DNA from: Cloacimonetes bacterium UBA6097
Lineage (GTDB): Bacteria; Cloacimonadota; Cloacimonadia; Cloacimonadales; Cloacimonadaceae
DNA length: 64,000 nt
NCBI GenBank assembly: GCA_002435865.1
Contig: DIWV01000002.1
Coordinates: 38,180 to 102,179 of the forward strand
Direction: 5' to 3'
Under the pieces are notes generated by a model. That model was not told the DNA's origin. It ran no database searches and was given only the letters and a program-made list of their open reading frames with translations. Below are positions 1 to 7,901 of this stretch, piece after piece. Each line of letters opens with the position of its first letter. Positions within the stretch are counted from its first letter, which is position 1. Both the position numbers and the translations under genes were made by a program.

Positions 1-1
1 A

Positions 2-103
2 GGTCTTGGTCTGCCCAATATACAAAAGAATTCAGACTTGCTGCATATAACTTCAGAATATGGCAGCACAACAACTTTAGAAATAATAATCTATTACTCA
101 TAA
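2..103 (+). CDS. ATP-binding (HATPase) regulator, 3' end only
   Basis: The gene is cut by the left edge of the window. Reading from base 2, 33 codons run to TAA at 101-103. The peptide begins GLGLPNIQKNSD and ends with a stretch resembling the last strands of GHKL ATPases of the anti-sigma-factor or histidine-kinase type (G2 box GLGLPNI, then SEYGSTTTLEI). The stop lies 3 bases before the next ATG, so it is the upstream member of the hydrogenase operon. The family match is read by eye from a short C-terminus. Whether it is a stand-alone anti-sigma-like ATPase or a longer kinase cannot be decided here. Confidence 0.7.
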   Translation, partial: GLGLPNIQKNSDLLHITSEYGSTTTLEIIIYYS

Positions 104-106
104 AAA

Positions 107-1384
107 ATGGCTGTTTCTGAGAAAAAATACTACCATGCCATCCAGCTTATACCGGAAAACTGTACAGGATGCACATCCTGTGTAAAGGTTTGCCCGACAG
201 AAGCAATCCGTGTCAGAAACGGTAAAGCGCAAATTGACCCCAACCGCTGTGTAGACTGCGGAAACTGCGTCACTATTTGTAAATTCCACGCTATTCTTCC
301 TAAAAGTGATTCATTGGATATTATCAATAAATTCCAATATAAAGTAGCCATTCTATCTTCTTCCTACGCCGGTCAGTTTACTGAAGATATTGCCTATCCT
401 GTTTCAAAACAGGCACTCATCGAACTGGGTTTTGATGAAGTTGCTGAAGAAGCCATGGTAACTGATTTTATGGTTGGATTGATTCGTGACTATATACGCC
501 AGCATAAAGATATCAGGCCAATATTATCCAGCAACTGTCCTGCAGTCGTCAGATTAATTCAGGTGAAGTTTCCATCCCTCTTGCCTAATATTCTGCACCA
601 GGAAGCTCCCATGAGTATTCTAACGAGGTTTTTAAGAGAAAAGATTCAGGCAGAGAAGGGATTAAAAGACTCAGATATTGGCATTTTCCTGATAGTTCCA
701 TGTGTAGCTCATGTCACTGCTGTTCACCAACCTGAAGGAGCTTATAAACATTTACAGGATGGAGCTTTTTCTATTGGTATGATTTATGGAAAAATCAGAG
801 ACCGTCTAAGGAAAATGAATAACGAAGAGAATAAAATAAATACTTATGAACAAGGTTTGACTCTGGCTCTGTCAGGTGTGGAAGCTGAAATGGTTGATTG
901 TGAGGATATCAGAGCGCTTTCTGTAAATGGTACAGATAATGTTATTGAGATATTATCAAAAGTGGAAGACCATTATCTTGACCAATATGATTACATTGTG
1001 TTAAGAAGCTGCACTAATGGGTGTGTTGGCGGTTGCCTGAATGTAGAAAATCCTTTCGTCGCCATGTCACGTATTAAGAAGTTAATCAAAACATCAAAAC
1101 ACCAGAAAGTAGATACATCAGAGCTTAAAGAGTTGTATAAGGATGGTGAATTTGCAGTAGTTCCTTTGGAACCTCGCTCCATCATGCTATTAGACCAGGA
1201 TATCAAACAAGCAATTCAGAAGATGAAAAAACTTAATGAAATACTCGTAATGCTGCCGGGGCTAAACTGCAGTGCCTGTGGCTCACCAACCTGTTATGCT
1301 TTAGCTGAAGATATCGTAAGCGACAAAGCATCAATTGATGATTGTGTAGTATTGCTCAGACGTCATCAGAAAGAAGAGGAATAA
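107..1384 (+). CDS. Sensory-type [FeFe] hydrogenase-like protein with 4Fe-4S domains
   Basis: 425 residues. Two 4Fe-4S ferredoxin motifs occupy residues 19-29 (CTGCTSCVKVC) and 48-58 (CVDCGNCVTIC). A hydrogenase large-subunit domain follows. Its H-cluster loops are recognisable but altered: L1 reads SSNCPAVV (Cys144) instead of TSCCPxW, L2 reads VPCVAH (Cys199), and L3 holds CTNGCVGGC (Cys302/306/310). The C-terminus carries a further cluster motif, CSACGSPTC, with a later Cys. Loss of the proton-shuttle Cys in L1 and the linkage to regulatory ATPases fit the putative H2-sensing hydrogenases (groups C/D of the family). No PAS domain is present, so it resembles the PAS-less type. It heads a run of tightly packed genes ending in catalytic HydA. 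Whether it binds a diiron site or only 4Fe-4S clusters is unknown. Confidence 0.85.
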   Translation: MAVSEKKYYHAIQLIPENCTGCTSCVKVCPTEAIRVRNGKAQIDPNRCVDCGNCVTICKFHAILPKSDSLDIINKFQYKVAILSSSYAGQFTEDIAYPVSKQALIELGFDEVAEEAMVTDFMVGLIRDYIRQHKDIRPILSSNCPAVVRLIQVKFPSLLPNILHQEAPMSILTRFLREKIQAEKGLKDSDIGIFLIVPCVAHVTAVHQPEGAYKHLQDGAFSIGMIYGKIRDRLRKMNNEENKINTYEQGLTLALSGVEAEMVDCEDIRALSVNGTDNVIEILSKVEDHYLDQYDYIVLRSCTNGCVGGCLNVENPFVAMSRIKKLIKTSKHQKVDTSELKELYKDGEFAVVPLEPRSIMLLDQDIKQAIQKMKKLNEILVMLPGLNCSACGSPTCYALAEDIVSDKASIDDCVVLLRRHQKEEE

Positions 1385-1387
1385 ACT

Positions 1388-1732
1388 ATGGCGATAATTC
1401 TTAAAGACTATCTGGATGCTATCCAGGCACAGGTTCTTACCCCGGATATTAATACATCAGAAATATCAATAGTAGACGGATATGTCTCAGACATGTTGAG
1501 TGATGTGATGGGAACCGCTAAGGAAGGACAGGTCTGGATTACGATAATGCGTCATATGAATACAGTGGCAGTTGCTTCCATGACGAATATACCTTGTGTA
1601 ATTTTTGCCAAAGGACTTACACCAGATGCTGCAGTAATTGACCGTGCAATCCTTGAAGATGTGTGTCTTGCAGCAAGTGATAAGCAGGCTTTTGACCTGG
1701 CAGGCATTCTCTATAAAATGCTTGGTAAATAG
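1388..1732 (+). CDS. DRTGG-domain-like regulatory protein
   Basis: 114 residues, starting 3 bases after the preceding stop, so translational coupling is likely. The sequence (VDGYVSDMLSDVMGTAKEGQ early, then VAVASMTNIPCVIFAKG) matches the compact alpha/beta DRTGG fold that often travels with sensory [FeFe] hydrogenases and ATPase regulators in fermentative bacteria. The classical DRTGG tetrad is not intact, so the call rests on length, overall pattern and neighbourhood. A regulatory or ligand-binding role in H2 or redox signalling is inferred from the context alone. Confidence 0.65.
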   Translation: MAIILKDYLDAIQAQVLTPDINTSEISIVDGYVSDMLSDVMGTAKEGQVWITIMRHMNTVAVASMTNIPCVIFAKGLTPDAAVIDRAILEDVCLAASDKQAFDLAGILYKMLGK

Positions 1733-1777
1733 AAAAAAGTCTTAACCGTTTAATGTTTACAGATCTTTATAGGTAAA

Positions 1778-2518
1778 ATGATGCGTTGTTTTAAGGCGGA
1801 TTTGCATATACATTCTGTGCTATCGCCTTGTGGCGGACTGGAAATGTCACCAAAGTCACTGATTCAACGTTTGAAAGAGCTAAAAATAGAGTGGATTGCC
1901 ATTACCGACCATAATTCTCTGGCAAATTGCCCGGCATATGCTAAGGTAGCAACAGATAACAATATTGCTTTTACTTATGGTGTAGAAATTCAGACAACAG
2001 AAGAAATACACCTCTTGGCATATTTTGATGATGCTGAATTGGCAATGGAATTTAATAGTGTCCTGTACAGTGCTTTACCACGCATTCTTAATGACCCGGA
2101 GTTCTTTGGTGACCAGGTGGTTATTGATGCTGAAGAGAATATTATCCGTCTGGAAGATAAAGCTCTAAGCAACTCTGTAATATGGACATTGGAAGAAGCT
2201 AAACAAGAAGTCGAAGCATTTGGGGGATTTTGTGTTCCTGCCCACATTGATGCAGAAGCAAACAGTATTATCAACCAAATAGGCTTCATGCCCAAAGAAT
2301 TATCCTTTCCATTACTGAGTATAACTTCCGGCTTAATAATTAAAGATTATCTTAAACTTCACCCAGATATGTCTGAGAGCTCATTCCTAAGGGTTTCTGA
2401 TGCTCATTATCTGACTGACTTGGGTTGTGGCAGTTCATTAATATGTGTGGAAAAACCTTCTGTAGTCGAATTACTCTTAGCAGCCCAACGTATAAAAGAA
2501 AGAAAAATAATAATATAA
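1778..2518 (+). CDS. PHP-domain metal-dependent phosphoesterase
   Basis: 246 residues. The PHP signature is clear: ADLHIHSVLSPCG near residue 8, the TDHN motif near residue 48, a central GVEIQT, a PAHID motif around residue 155 and SDAH near residue 208. These supply the His/Asp ligands of a di- or trinuclear metal site. The fold serves histidinol phosphatase-like and nucleotide or nucleic-acid phosphoesterases (TrpH/YciV group). Two tandem ATGs exist at 1778 and 1781. PHP genes recur in [FeFe] hydrogenase sensory operons, where the substrate is unknown. It is transcribed with the genes on both sides, and the 45-base gap before it shows no terminator. Confidence 0.85.
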   Translation: MMRCFKADLHIHSVLSPCGGLEMSPKSLIQRLKELKIEWIAITDHNSLANCPAYAKVATDNNIAFTYGVEIQTTEEIHLLAYFDDAELAMEFNSVLYSALPRILNDPEFFGDQVVIDAEENIIRLEDKALSNSVIWTLEEAKQEVEAFGGFCVPAHIDAEANSIINQIGFMPKELSFPLLSITSGLIIKDYLKLHPDMSESSFLRVSDAHYLTDLGCGSSLICVEKPSVVELLLAAQRIKERKIII

Positions 2519-2541
2519 AATAAAAATATCAAGGAGGAACA

Positions 2542-3033
2542 ATGGCGCAAGATAAAGTTAAGCAAAAAAAACCTTTTGAACGCCTGCGTACCGTTATTGA
2601 GGAGAAAAGAAACCTGCAAAATCCGCTTATTGAAATACTTCGACAGGCTCAGGAAATTTTTGGATACTTGCCTGTAGAAGTGCAGGAATTTATCTCCCGG
2701 GAGATGAATATTCCTGTAAGCAAGATCTATGGAGTAGTAACCTTTTACAACTTTTTTACGATGAAACCCCGTGGCAAGTATACAATTAATGTTTGTCTGG
2801 GAACTGCTTGCTTTGTCAAAGGAGCTGCACGAATTGTTGCATTGTTAGAAGATATTTTAGAAATCAAAATGGGAGAAACAACTCCTGATAAGCTGTTTAC
2901 TTTAAGTGCTGTCCGATGTGTGGGAGCTTGTTCTCTTGCTCCTGTATTTGTAATTGGAGATGATACTTTTGGAAGGCTCGAATCCAGAAGCCAGATTATG
3001 GAAATAGTTCAAAGATTTAAAGAAGCAAACTAA
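2542..3033 (+). CDS. hydC: NuoE/HydC-like [2Fe-2S] subunit, first copy
   Basis: 163 residues, preceded by a strong ribosome site (AAGGAGG, 5-6 bases before ATG). It has the thioredoxin-like fold of the 24-kDa subunit of complex I. The N-terminal helical region contains the PVSKIYGVVTFYNFF stretch, and the four [2Fe-2S] cysteines sit in CLGTAC and CVGAC. In HydABC-type bifurcating hydrogenases this subunit supports electron flow between the flavoprotein HydB and HydA. It is one of two NuoE paralogues in the operon (the other begins at 5862). This copy has the full set of ligands and a longer basic N-terminus. Confidence 0.9.
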   Translation: MAQDKVKQKKPFERLRTVIEEKRNLQNPLIEILRQAQEIFGYLPVEVQEFISREMNIPVSKIYGVVTFYNFFTMKPRGKYTINVCLGTACFVKGAARIVALLEDILEIKMGETTPDKLFTLSAVRCVGACSLAPVFVIGDDTFGRLESRSQIMEIVQRFKEAN

Positions 3034-3044
3034 CGGTAAGTATA

Positions 3045-3614
3045 ATGCAAGATATATCGCTACACCTATTGGATATAATTGAAAACTCTGTGAGAGCCGG
3101 AGCAAAGTGTATCCGTGTTAGAATAATCAATGATGTTCAAGAGAATATTTTAAGATTTATAATCGAAGATGATGGTTGTGGTATGGATTCCGAGACTTTG
3201 CTGATGGCTCAGGACCCATTTTATACTTCGAAAGGAGAAAGGACCAAACAAGTAGGTTTGGGAATACCATTATTTAAGCAGAACGCAGAGCTTTGTAACG
3301 GCAGTTTCACAATTACCAGTGAACCTTGCCTGGGAACTGTACTAAAAGCTGATTTTGAAGCTGACAATATTGACAGACTTCCCTTGGGAAATCTGAAAGA
3401 CACGTTATTAGGTTCAATAATCGGGCATCAGGATGTTGATTTTTATGTAAACCTGATTAGCAGAGATAAAGGCAAGGAACACTCTTTTCATTTTGACACA
3501 GAAGTGATTAAAGAAGAACTGGGGGGAATACCCCTCACTTATCCCGATGTTATTGAATATATAGAACAAAGTTTAATAGAAGGAATACAAAATACAAATA
3601 TGGAGGATGTCTGA
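3045..3614 (+). CDS. Stand-alone HATPase (GHKL) regulator
   Basis: 189 residues without a histidine-kinase dimerisation domain. The N box (LLDIIENSVRAGA), G1 box (EDDGCGMD) and G2 box (QVGLGIPLFKQ) of GHKL ATPases are all visible in the first 100 residues. The C-terminal 80 residues are a less typical acidic domain. It ends at 3614, where the next gene's ATG shares bases with the TGA stop (TGATG), so the two are translationally coupled. This is the second ATPase of the operon, since the tail of another lies at 2-103. ATPases of this kind act as anti-sigma kinases or partners of sensory hydrogenases. The target here is not visible. Confidence 0.8.
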   Translation: MQDISLHLLDIIENSVRAGAKCIRVRIINDVQENILRFIIEDDGCGMDSETLLMAQDPFYTSKGERTKQVGLGIPLFKQNAELCNGSFTITSEPCLGTVLKADFEADNIDRLPLGNLKDTLLGSIIGHQDVDFYVNLISRDKGKEHSFHFDTEVIKEELGGIPLTYPDVIEYIEQSLIEGIQNTNMEDV

Positions 3615-3979
3615 TGAAGACACTGGCAGACTTAAAGAAAATACGCGAAAAAGCCCAGGAAGAAATGAAGCTTCGCGGCAGCAACATTAGAATAAAGATT
3701 GTTGTTGGTATGGGCACATCCGGAATAGCAATGGGAGCCAGAGAAGTTATGAAAACTTTTCTGGAAGAGATTTCTCAACGCAATCTTACAGATGTTTTGG
3801 TTACACAAACAGGAGAGAAGGGATTATCTTCGATGGAACCTGTAGTAGATGTAATTGAAGAAGGCAAAGACAAAGTAACTTATGGCATCATGACACCTGA
3901 AAAAGCCAGAAAAGTGGTTGTCGAACATATTGTAAACGGAAGGATTGTCACCGACTACGTTGTTTCAACAGGTAGTTAA
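3614..3979 (+). CDS. Thioredoxin-like ferredoxin-fold protein lacking all cysteines
   Basis: 121 residues that follow the pattern of small thioredoxin-like [2Fe-2S] ferredoxins found in hydrogenase operons (IKIVVGMGTSGIAMGAREV, then LVTQTG..GLSSMEPVVDV). The four positions where the family carries cluster cysteines are Ser, Glu, Ser or similar, and the protein contains no cysteine at all. It therefore cannot bind the usual cluster and is probably a structural or regulatory relic of an electron carrier. It overlaps the ATPase stop and precedes the HydB-like gene by 15 bases, with a GGGGG-containing ribosome site between them. Confidence 0.8.
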   Translation: MKTLADLKKIREKAQEEMKLRGSNIRIKIVVGMGTSGIAMGAREVMKTFLEEISQRNLTDVLVTQTGEKGLSSMEPVVDVIEEGKDKVTYGIMTPEKARKVVVEHIVNGRIVTDYVVSTGS

Positions 3980-3994
3980 TAAGGGGGAAATCCA

Positions 3995-5851
3995 ATGTCT
4001 CTTAAAAGAATAGACCTGCTGATTTGTTGCGGGTCAGGATGCATCTCAGCCGGTGCACTGAAAATCAAGGACAAAATACAGGCAACTTTACATGATAAGG
4101 GATTGCTCAATGAAATAAATATCATTGAGACCGGATGCATGGGACCCTGTGATTTTGGACCTGTTATGATTGTGTATCCGGAAGGTGTCTTTTATCAGAA
4201 AGTAACCCTTGATGATGTTGAAGAACTAATTGAAGAGCATTTTATCAAAGGCAGACCATTAAAACGACTGATGCTGCAGGATAAAGAAAAGCAGATTCTC
4301 TCAACTCAAAAGGATATCCCTTTTTATCAGAAGCAGGTAAAGGTCGCCTTAGCTAATTGTGGATATTTAGATCCGGAAAGCCTTGATGAATATATAGCTT
4401 TGAATGGATACGAAGCTCTGGGCACACTCCTGTCTGATAAAACTCCTGAAGATCTTATTGAGATTGTCAAGCAATCAGGTCTCCGCGGCAGAGGTGGCGG
4501 CGGTTTTCCAACAGGAATGAAATGGCAGTATACCAGGGCCAGCAAGGATAATCAGAAATACATTATATGCAATGGAGATGAAGGTGATCCTGGTGCTTTT
4601 ATGGATAGATCTCTTCTGGAAGGAGATCCACACCGAGTGCTTGAAGGTATGATGATTGCTGCCTATGCTATTGGAGCTGACAAAGGTTTCTTCTATATCA
4701 GGGCAGAATATCCCCTCGCTATAAAGAGGATTAAGCTAGCTATTGAGCAGGCTCGGGAAGCCGGACTTATCGGAACAGGTATATTTGGCAGTAAATTTAA
4801 TTTTGATGCAGAAGTCCGCACCGGTGCAGGAGCTTTTGTTTGCGGAGAAGAAACTGCTTTAATACAATCCATTGAAGGAATGCGCGGTCATCCCACACCC
4901 AAACCTCCGTATCCATCCGTTAAAGGATTATGGGGTAAACCTACTGTTGTAAATAATGTGGAAACTTTAGCAAATCTCCCGACTATAATCCTCAAAGGAG
5001 CCAATTGGTTTGCATCTATGGGTACCGATACCAGTAAAGGAACCAAAGTCTTTGCTTTAACCGGAGACGTTAAAAACACCGGTCTGGTGGAAGTGCCAAT
5101 GGGTATTACATTACGTGATATGATATTTGAAGTGGGCGGTGGCATTATTGGTGACCGCAATTTCAAGGCAGTTCAGCTTGGAGGTCCTTCGGGAGGATGC
5201 TTAACCACCGAACATCTTGATGTTCCCGTAGATTATGAATCACTCAAGGAAAAAGGCGCAATGATGGGCTCTGGTGGAGTCATAGTAATGAATGATTCCA
5301 ACTGCATGGTCAGTATAGCCAAATTCTTCCTCGAGTTTTCTGTGGAAGAATCCTGTGGAAAGTGTTCACCTTGCCGGATTGGTCTAAAGCAGATGCTTGA
5401 TATTATGGAAAGGATTACGTCTGGTAACGGGGTTGAGGGAGATATAGATGAGCTCATTCGTTTAGGAGAAGCCATAAATCATTTATCCCTGTGTGGACTG
5501 GGACAGACTGCTCCCAATCCAGTTCTTAGTACAATCCGTTATTTTAGAAACGAGTATGAAGATCATATCAAGAATAAAAGCTGCTCAACGGGTGTTTGCC
5601 TCGATTTGATGCACTTTATGATTGATAAGGAAAAATGTATCGGGTGTTCTCTTTGTGCCCGTAAATGTCCTGTTACTTGCATTAGTGGCAGTAAAGATGA
5701 AAAATATACTATCCATCAGCTTGATTGCATCAAATGTGGCAATTGTATGGAAGTATGCCCTGTTAAAGCAATCAGCAGAATTCCCGATATGCATAACGAA
5801 GTCAAAGCTGCCAAAGAAGCAATAAGACTAAAATCAGAAAATGAAGAATAA
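3995..5851 (+). CDS. hydB: NuoF/HydB-like NAD(H)-oxidising flavoprotein, complete form
   Basis: 618 residues. The order of parts is: an N-terminal thioredoxin-like [2Fe-2S] domain (Cys11/12, Cys16, Cys48, Cys52); the FMN/NADH domain (RGRGGGGFPTGMKW near residue 165, then NGDEGDPGAFMDR); an SLBB segment; and the NuoF 4Fe-4S site (ESCGKCSPC, Cys454/457/460, with Cys500 in SLCGLGQ). Two C-terminal 4Fe-4S motifs follow (CIGCSLCARKC and CIKCGNCMEVC). This is the architecture of HydB from trimeric electron-bifurcating hydrogenases, which exchange electrons among NADH, ferredoxin and H2. It lies in the middle of the operon and is followed by a second, reduced NuoEF pair. Confidence 0.92.
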   Translation: MSLKRIDLLICCGSGCISAGALKIKDKIQATLHDKGLLNEINIIETGCMGPCDFGPVMIVYPEGVFYQKVTLDDVEELIEEHFIKGRPLKRLMLQDKEKQILSTQKDIPFYQKQVKVALANCGYLDPESLDEYIALNGYEALGTLLSDKTPEDLIEIVKQSGLRGRGGGGFPTGMKWQYTRASKDNQKYIICNGDEGDPGAFMDRSLLEGDPHRVLEGMMIAAYAIGADKGFFYIRAEYPLAIKRIKLAIEQAREAGLIGTGIFGSKFNFDAEVRTGAGAFVCGEETALIQSIEGMRGHPTPKPPYPSVKGLWGKPTVVNNVETLANLPTIILKGANWFASMGTDTSKGTKVFALTGDVKNTGLVEVPMGITLRDMIFEVGGGIIGDRNFKAVQLGGPSGGCLTTEHLDVPVDYESLKEKGAMMGSGGVIVMNDSNCMVSIAKFFLEFSVEESCGKCSPCRIGLKQMLDIMERITSGNGVEGDIDELIRLGEAINHLSLCGLGQTAPNPVLSTIRYFRNEYEDHIKNKSCSTGVCLDLMHFMIDKEKCIGCSLCARKCPVTCISGSKDEKYTIHQLDCIKCGNCMEVCPVKAISRIPDMHNEVKAAKEAIRLKSENEE

Positions 5852-5861
5852 AGGAAATGAT

Positions 5862-6317
5862 ATGTATCAGGAAATATTTTCCAAATACGCTCCCACCAAA
5901 GACAACCTGATTTATATCCTGCATGATATTCAGGATAGCGACCCTCAGAACTATATTTCAGAGGAAGCGGTTCAGGCAGTGTCTGAGTATTTAAAAATAC
6001 CGTCTAATCATATTTACGGTGTATTAACATTTTACTCAATGTATAGTACTAAACCACGTGGTAAGTACGTCATTCGACTTTGTGAATCTCCTCATTGCTA
6101 TATTAAAGGTTCAGAAAACATCTTACGTAAGATGAAGAACACCTTAAATGTAGGAATTGGTGAGACTTCTAAGGATGGATTATTTACTTTGGAACTCTGC
6201 GCCTGCCTTGGTGTATGCGGCAATGCACCTGTTATGATGATTAATGACGAGGTTTATGGTGATTTAACAGAAGATAAAGTAAACGAAATCTTTGCACAGC
6301 TTAGAGAGGTGAAATAA
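5862..6317 (+). CDS. NuoE/HydC-like [2Fe-2S] subunit, second copy
   Basis: 151 residues if started at the ATG at 5862, which has AAGGA about 6 bases upstream. An in-frame ATG at 5841 overlaps the previous gene and lacks such a site, so I prefer 5862. The NuoE fold is clear (IYGVLTFYSMYSTKPRGKY), with cluster cysteines in CESPHC and CACLGVC. It differs substantially from the first copy at 2542. Its stop (TAATGA) overlaps the next gene's start, so it is coupled to the second NuoF. The pair probably forms its own diaphorase module, or swaps with the first. Confidence 0.88.
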   Translation: MYQEIFSKYAPTKDNLIYILHDIQDSDPQNYISEEAVQAVSEYLKIPSNHIYGVLTFYSMYSTKPRGKYVIRLCESPHCYIKGSENILRKMKNTLNVGIGETSKDGLFTLELCACLGVCGNAPVMMINDEVYGDLTEDKVNEIFAQLREVK

Positions 6318-7876
6318 TGAAATATTTCAGAGCACATGTATTAGTTGGAGTTAATGAAACCTCAAAACAAGCTGGCGTCAGTGATTTTATATCTGCTTTA
6401 AAAGCTATGCTCAAAGCAGCATCTCTTGAAGATGAAATCAATATTTTAGAAACTGGTCCATTAGGTTTCTTTGGTAAAGGTATCTGTATGACAGTCTATC
6501 CGGACAATGTTAATTATGAAAATGTAGCTATTACTGATATAAATGAGCTTGTAAATGAACATTTTCTGAAGGGTCGTCCTGTAGCACGTCTTTTGCTTGA
6601 TAGTGGCAGCGGATTCAGCCCTAAGTACAACTATGAGAATCGTATTGTATTGCGTAATTCCGGTATCATAGATCCTGAAAACATTGATGAATATCTTGGC
6701 ACAGGCGGTTATGAAGCTTGGGAAAAAGCATTGAAAATGAAACCCTTGGAAATCGTTGACGAAGTAAAAAAATCCGGTCTGCGCGGTCGTGGTGGCGCAG
6801 GTTTCCCTACAGGTTTAAAAATGAGTTTTACTGCTCCAATTGAATGTGAGCAGAAATATGTTGTGGTTAACGCTGACGAAGGCGAACCCGGCACTTTCAA
6901 AGACCGTTTGATTATGGAAGGTGACCCTCATCAGTTGCTGGAAGGCATCATGATTTGCGCAAAAGCTGTAGGTGCTACTAAGGCTTTTATATATGTCCGC
7001 GGCGAATATAAACTAAGCATACAACGCCTGAACAAAGCCATTGAACAATGCAAAAACTATGGCTTACTCGGCAAAAACATCTTCGAAAGCGGATTTGATC
7101 TTGATATAGAAATTAAGGTCGGAGCAGGAGCATATGTCTGCGGTGAGGAAACAGCTTTGATAGAATCTCTTGAAGGCAATCGCGGCAACCCACGCTGGAA
7201 GCCACCATTCCCTGGCGTTAAAGGTCTTTGGGGTTGTCCTACGGTTGTAAATAATGTGGAAACCCTTACAAATCTGCCTTATATAATTAAACATGGTGCT
7301 GAAGGCTTCCAAAAGTTTGGAACAGCTGACTGCAGCGGAACTAAAGTCTACACTATACTTGGGGATGTGGCATATCCGGGACTTTGTGAAGCAGATATGG
7401 GTACTACACTAAGGACTATTATAAATGACTATGCCGGTGGAATGAAAAAAGGATTCAAGTTTAAAGCAGCATTGGTTGGTGGAGCTGCCGGTGTTTTTAT
7501 CGGTGAACGCCTGCTGGATATTAAAATGGATCTGAACAGTTTGAGTCAGTATTCAGCTGTTCTGGGTTCAGGAGCAATACTGGTTATGAATGAAAATACA
7601 AGTATTGTGGATATGCTGTGGTCAATAATACGCTTTTTCCGTCATGAATCATGTGGAAAGTGTGCACCCTGCCGTAATGGATCCGAAATGCTCTATGACT
7701 TGATCAATAAGATTAAGAAAAGCCAGGGCACAATCGAAGATTTGGATAATCTGTTGTTAATTGCTGAAACTATGCAACAGACTTCTTTCTGCGCTTTGGG
7801 ACAATCACCGATTATGCCTATTCGCAGCGCTCTGGATAACTTCAGAGATGAATTCCTTGCAATAATAAAAAAATAA
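6317..7876 (+). CDS. NuoF-like flavoprotein, reduced form
   Basis: 519 residues, about 100 shorter than the copy at 3995. The N-terminal thioredoxin-like domain remains, but its cluster cysteines are gone (LVGVNETSKQAG, then ETGPLGFFGKGICMTVYP). The FMN/NADH core is intact (GLRGRGGAGFPTGLK, ADEGEPGTFKDR), and so is the NuoF 4Fe-4S site (ESCGKCAPC, then SFCALGQ). The protein stops there, without the two C-terminal ferredoxin motifs. It should still oxidise or reduce NAD(P)(H), but with a much shorter electron path. It immediately precedes hydA (25-base gap with a GGAGG site), so it may be the partner made in matched amounts. Confidence 0.9.
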   Translation: MKYFRAHVLVGVNETSKQAGVSDFISALKAMLKAASLEDEINILETGPLGFFGKGICMTVYPDNVNYENVAITDINELVNEHFLKGRPVARLLLDSGSGFSPKYNYENRIVLRNSGIIDPENIDEYLGTGGYEAWEKALKMKPLEIVDEVKKSGLRGRGGAGFPTGLKMSFTAPIECEQKYVVVNADEGEPGTFKDRLIMEGDPHQLLEGIMICAKAVGATKAFIYVRGEYKLSIQRLNKAIEQCKNYGLLGKNIFESGFDLDIEIKVGAGAYVCGEETALIESLEGNRGNPRWKPPFPGVKGLWGCPTVVNNVETLTNLPYIIKHGAEGFQKFGTADCSGTKVYTILGDVAYPGLCEADMGTTLRTIINDYAGGMKKGFKFKAALVGGAAGVFIGERLLDIKMDLNSLSQYSAVLGSGAILVMNENTSIVDMLWSIIRFFRHESCGKCAPCRNGSEMLYDLINKIKKSQGTIEDLDNLLLIAETMQQTSFCALGQSPIMPIRSALDNFRDEFLAIIKK

Positions 7877-7901
7877 GATAGATATCTGGAGGAAAAACCT
7901 G

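Noticed and set aside
107..1384. Second catalytic hydrogenase
   Set aside because: The L1 loop lacks the proton-shuttle Cys and tryptophan of catalytic enzymes, and the context is regulatory.
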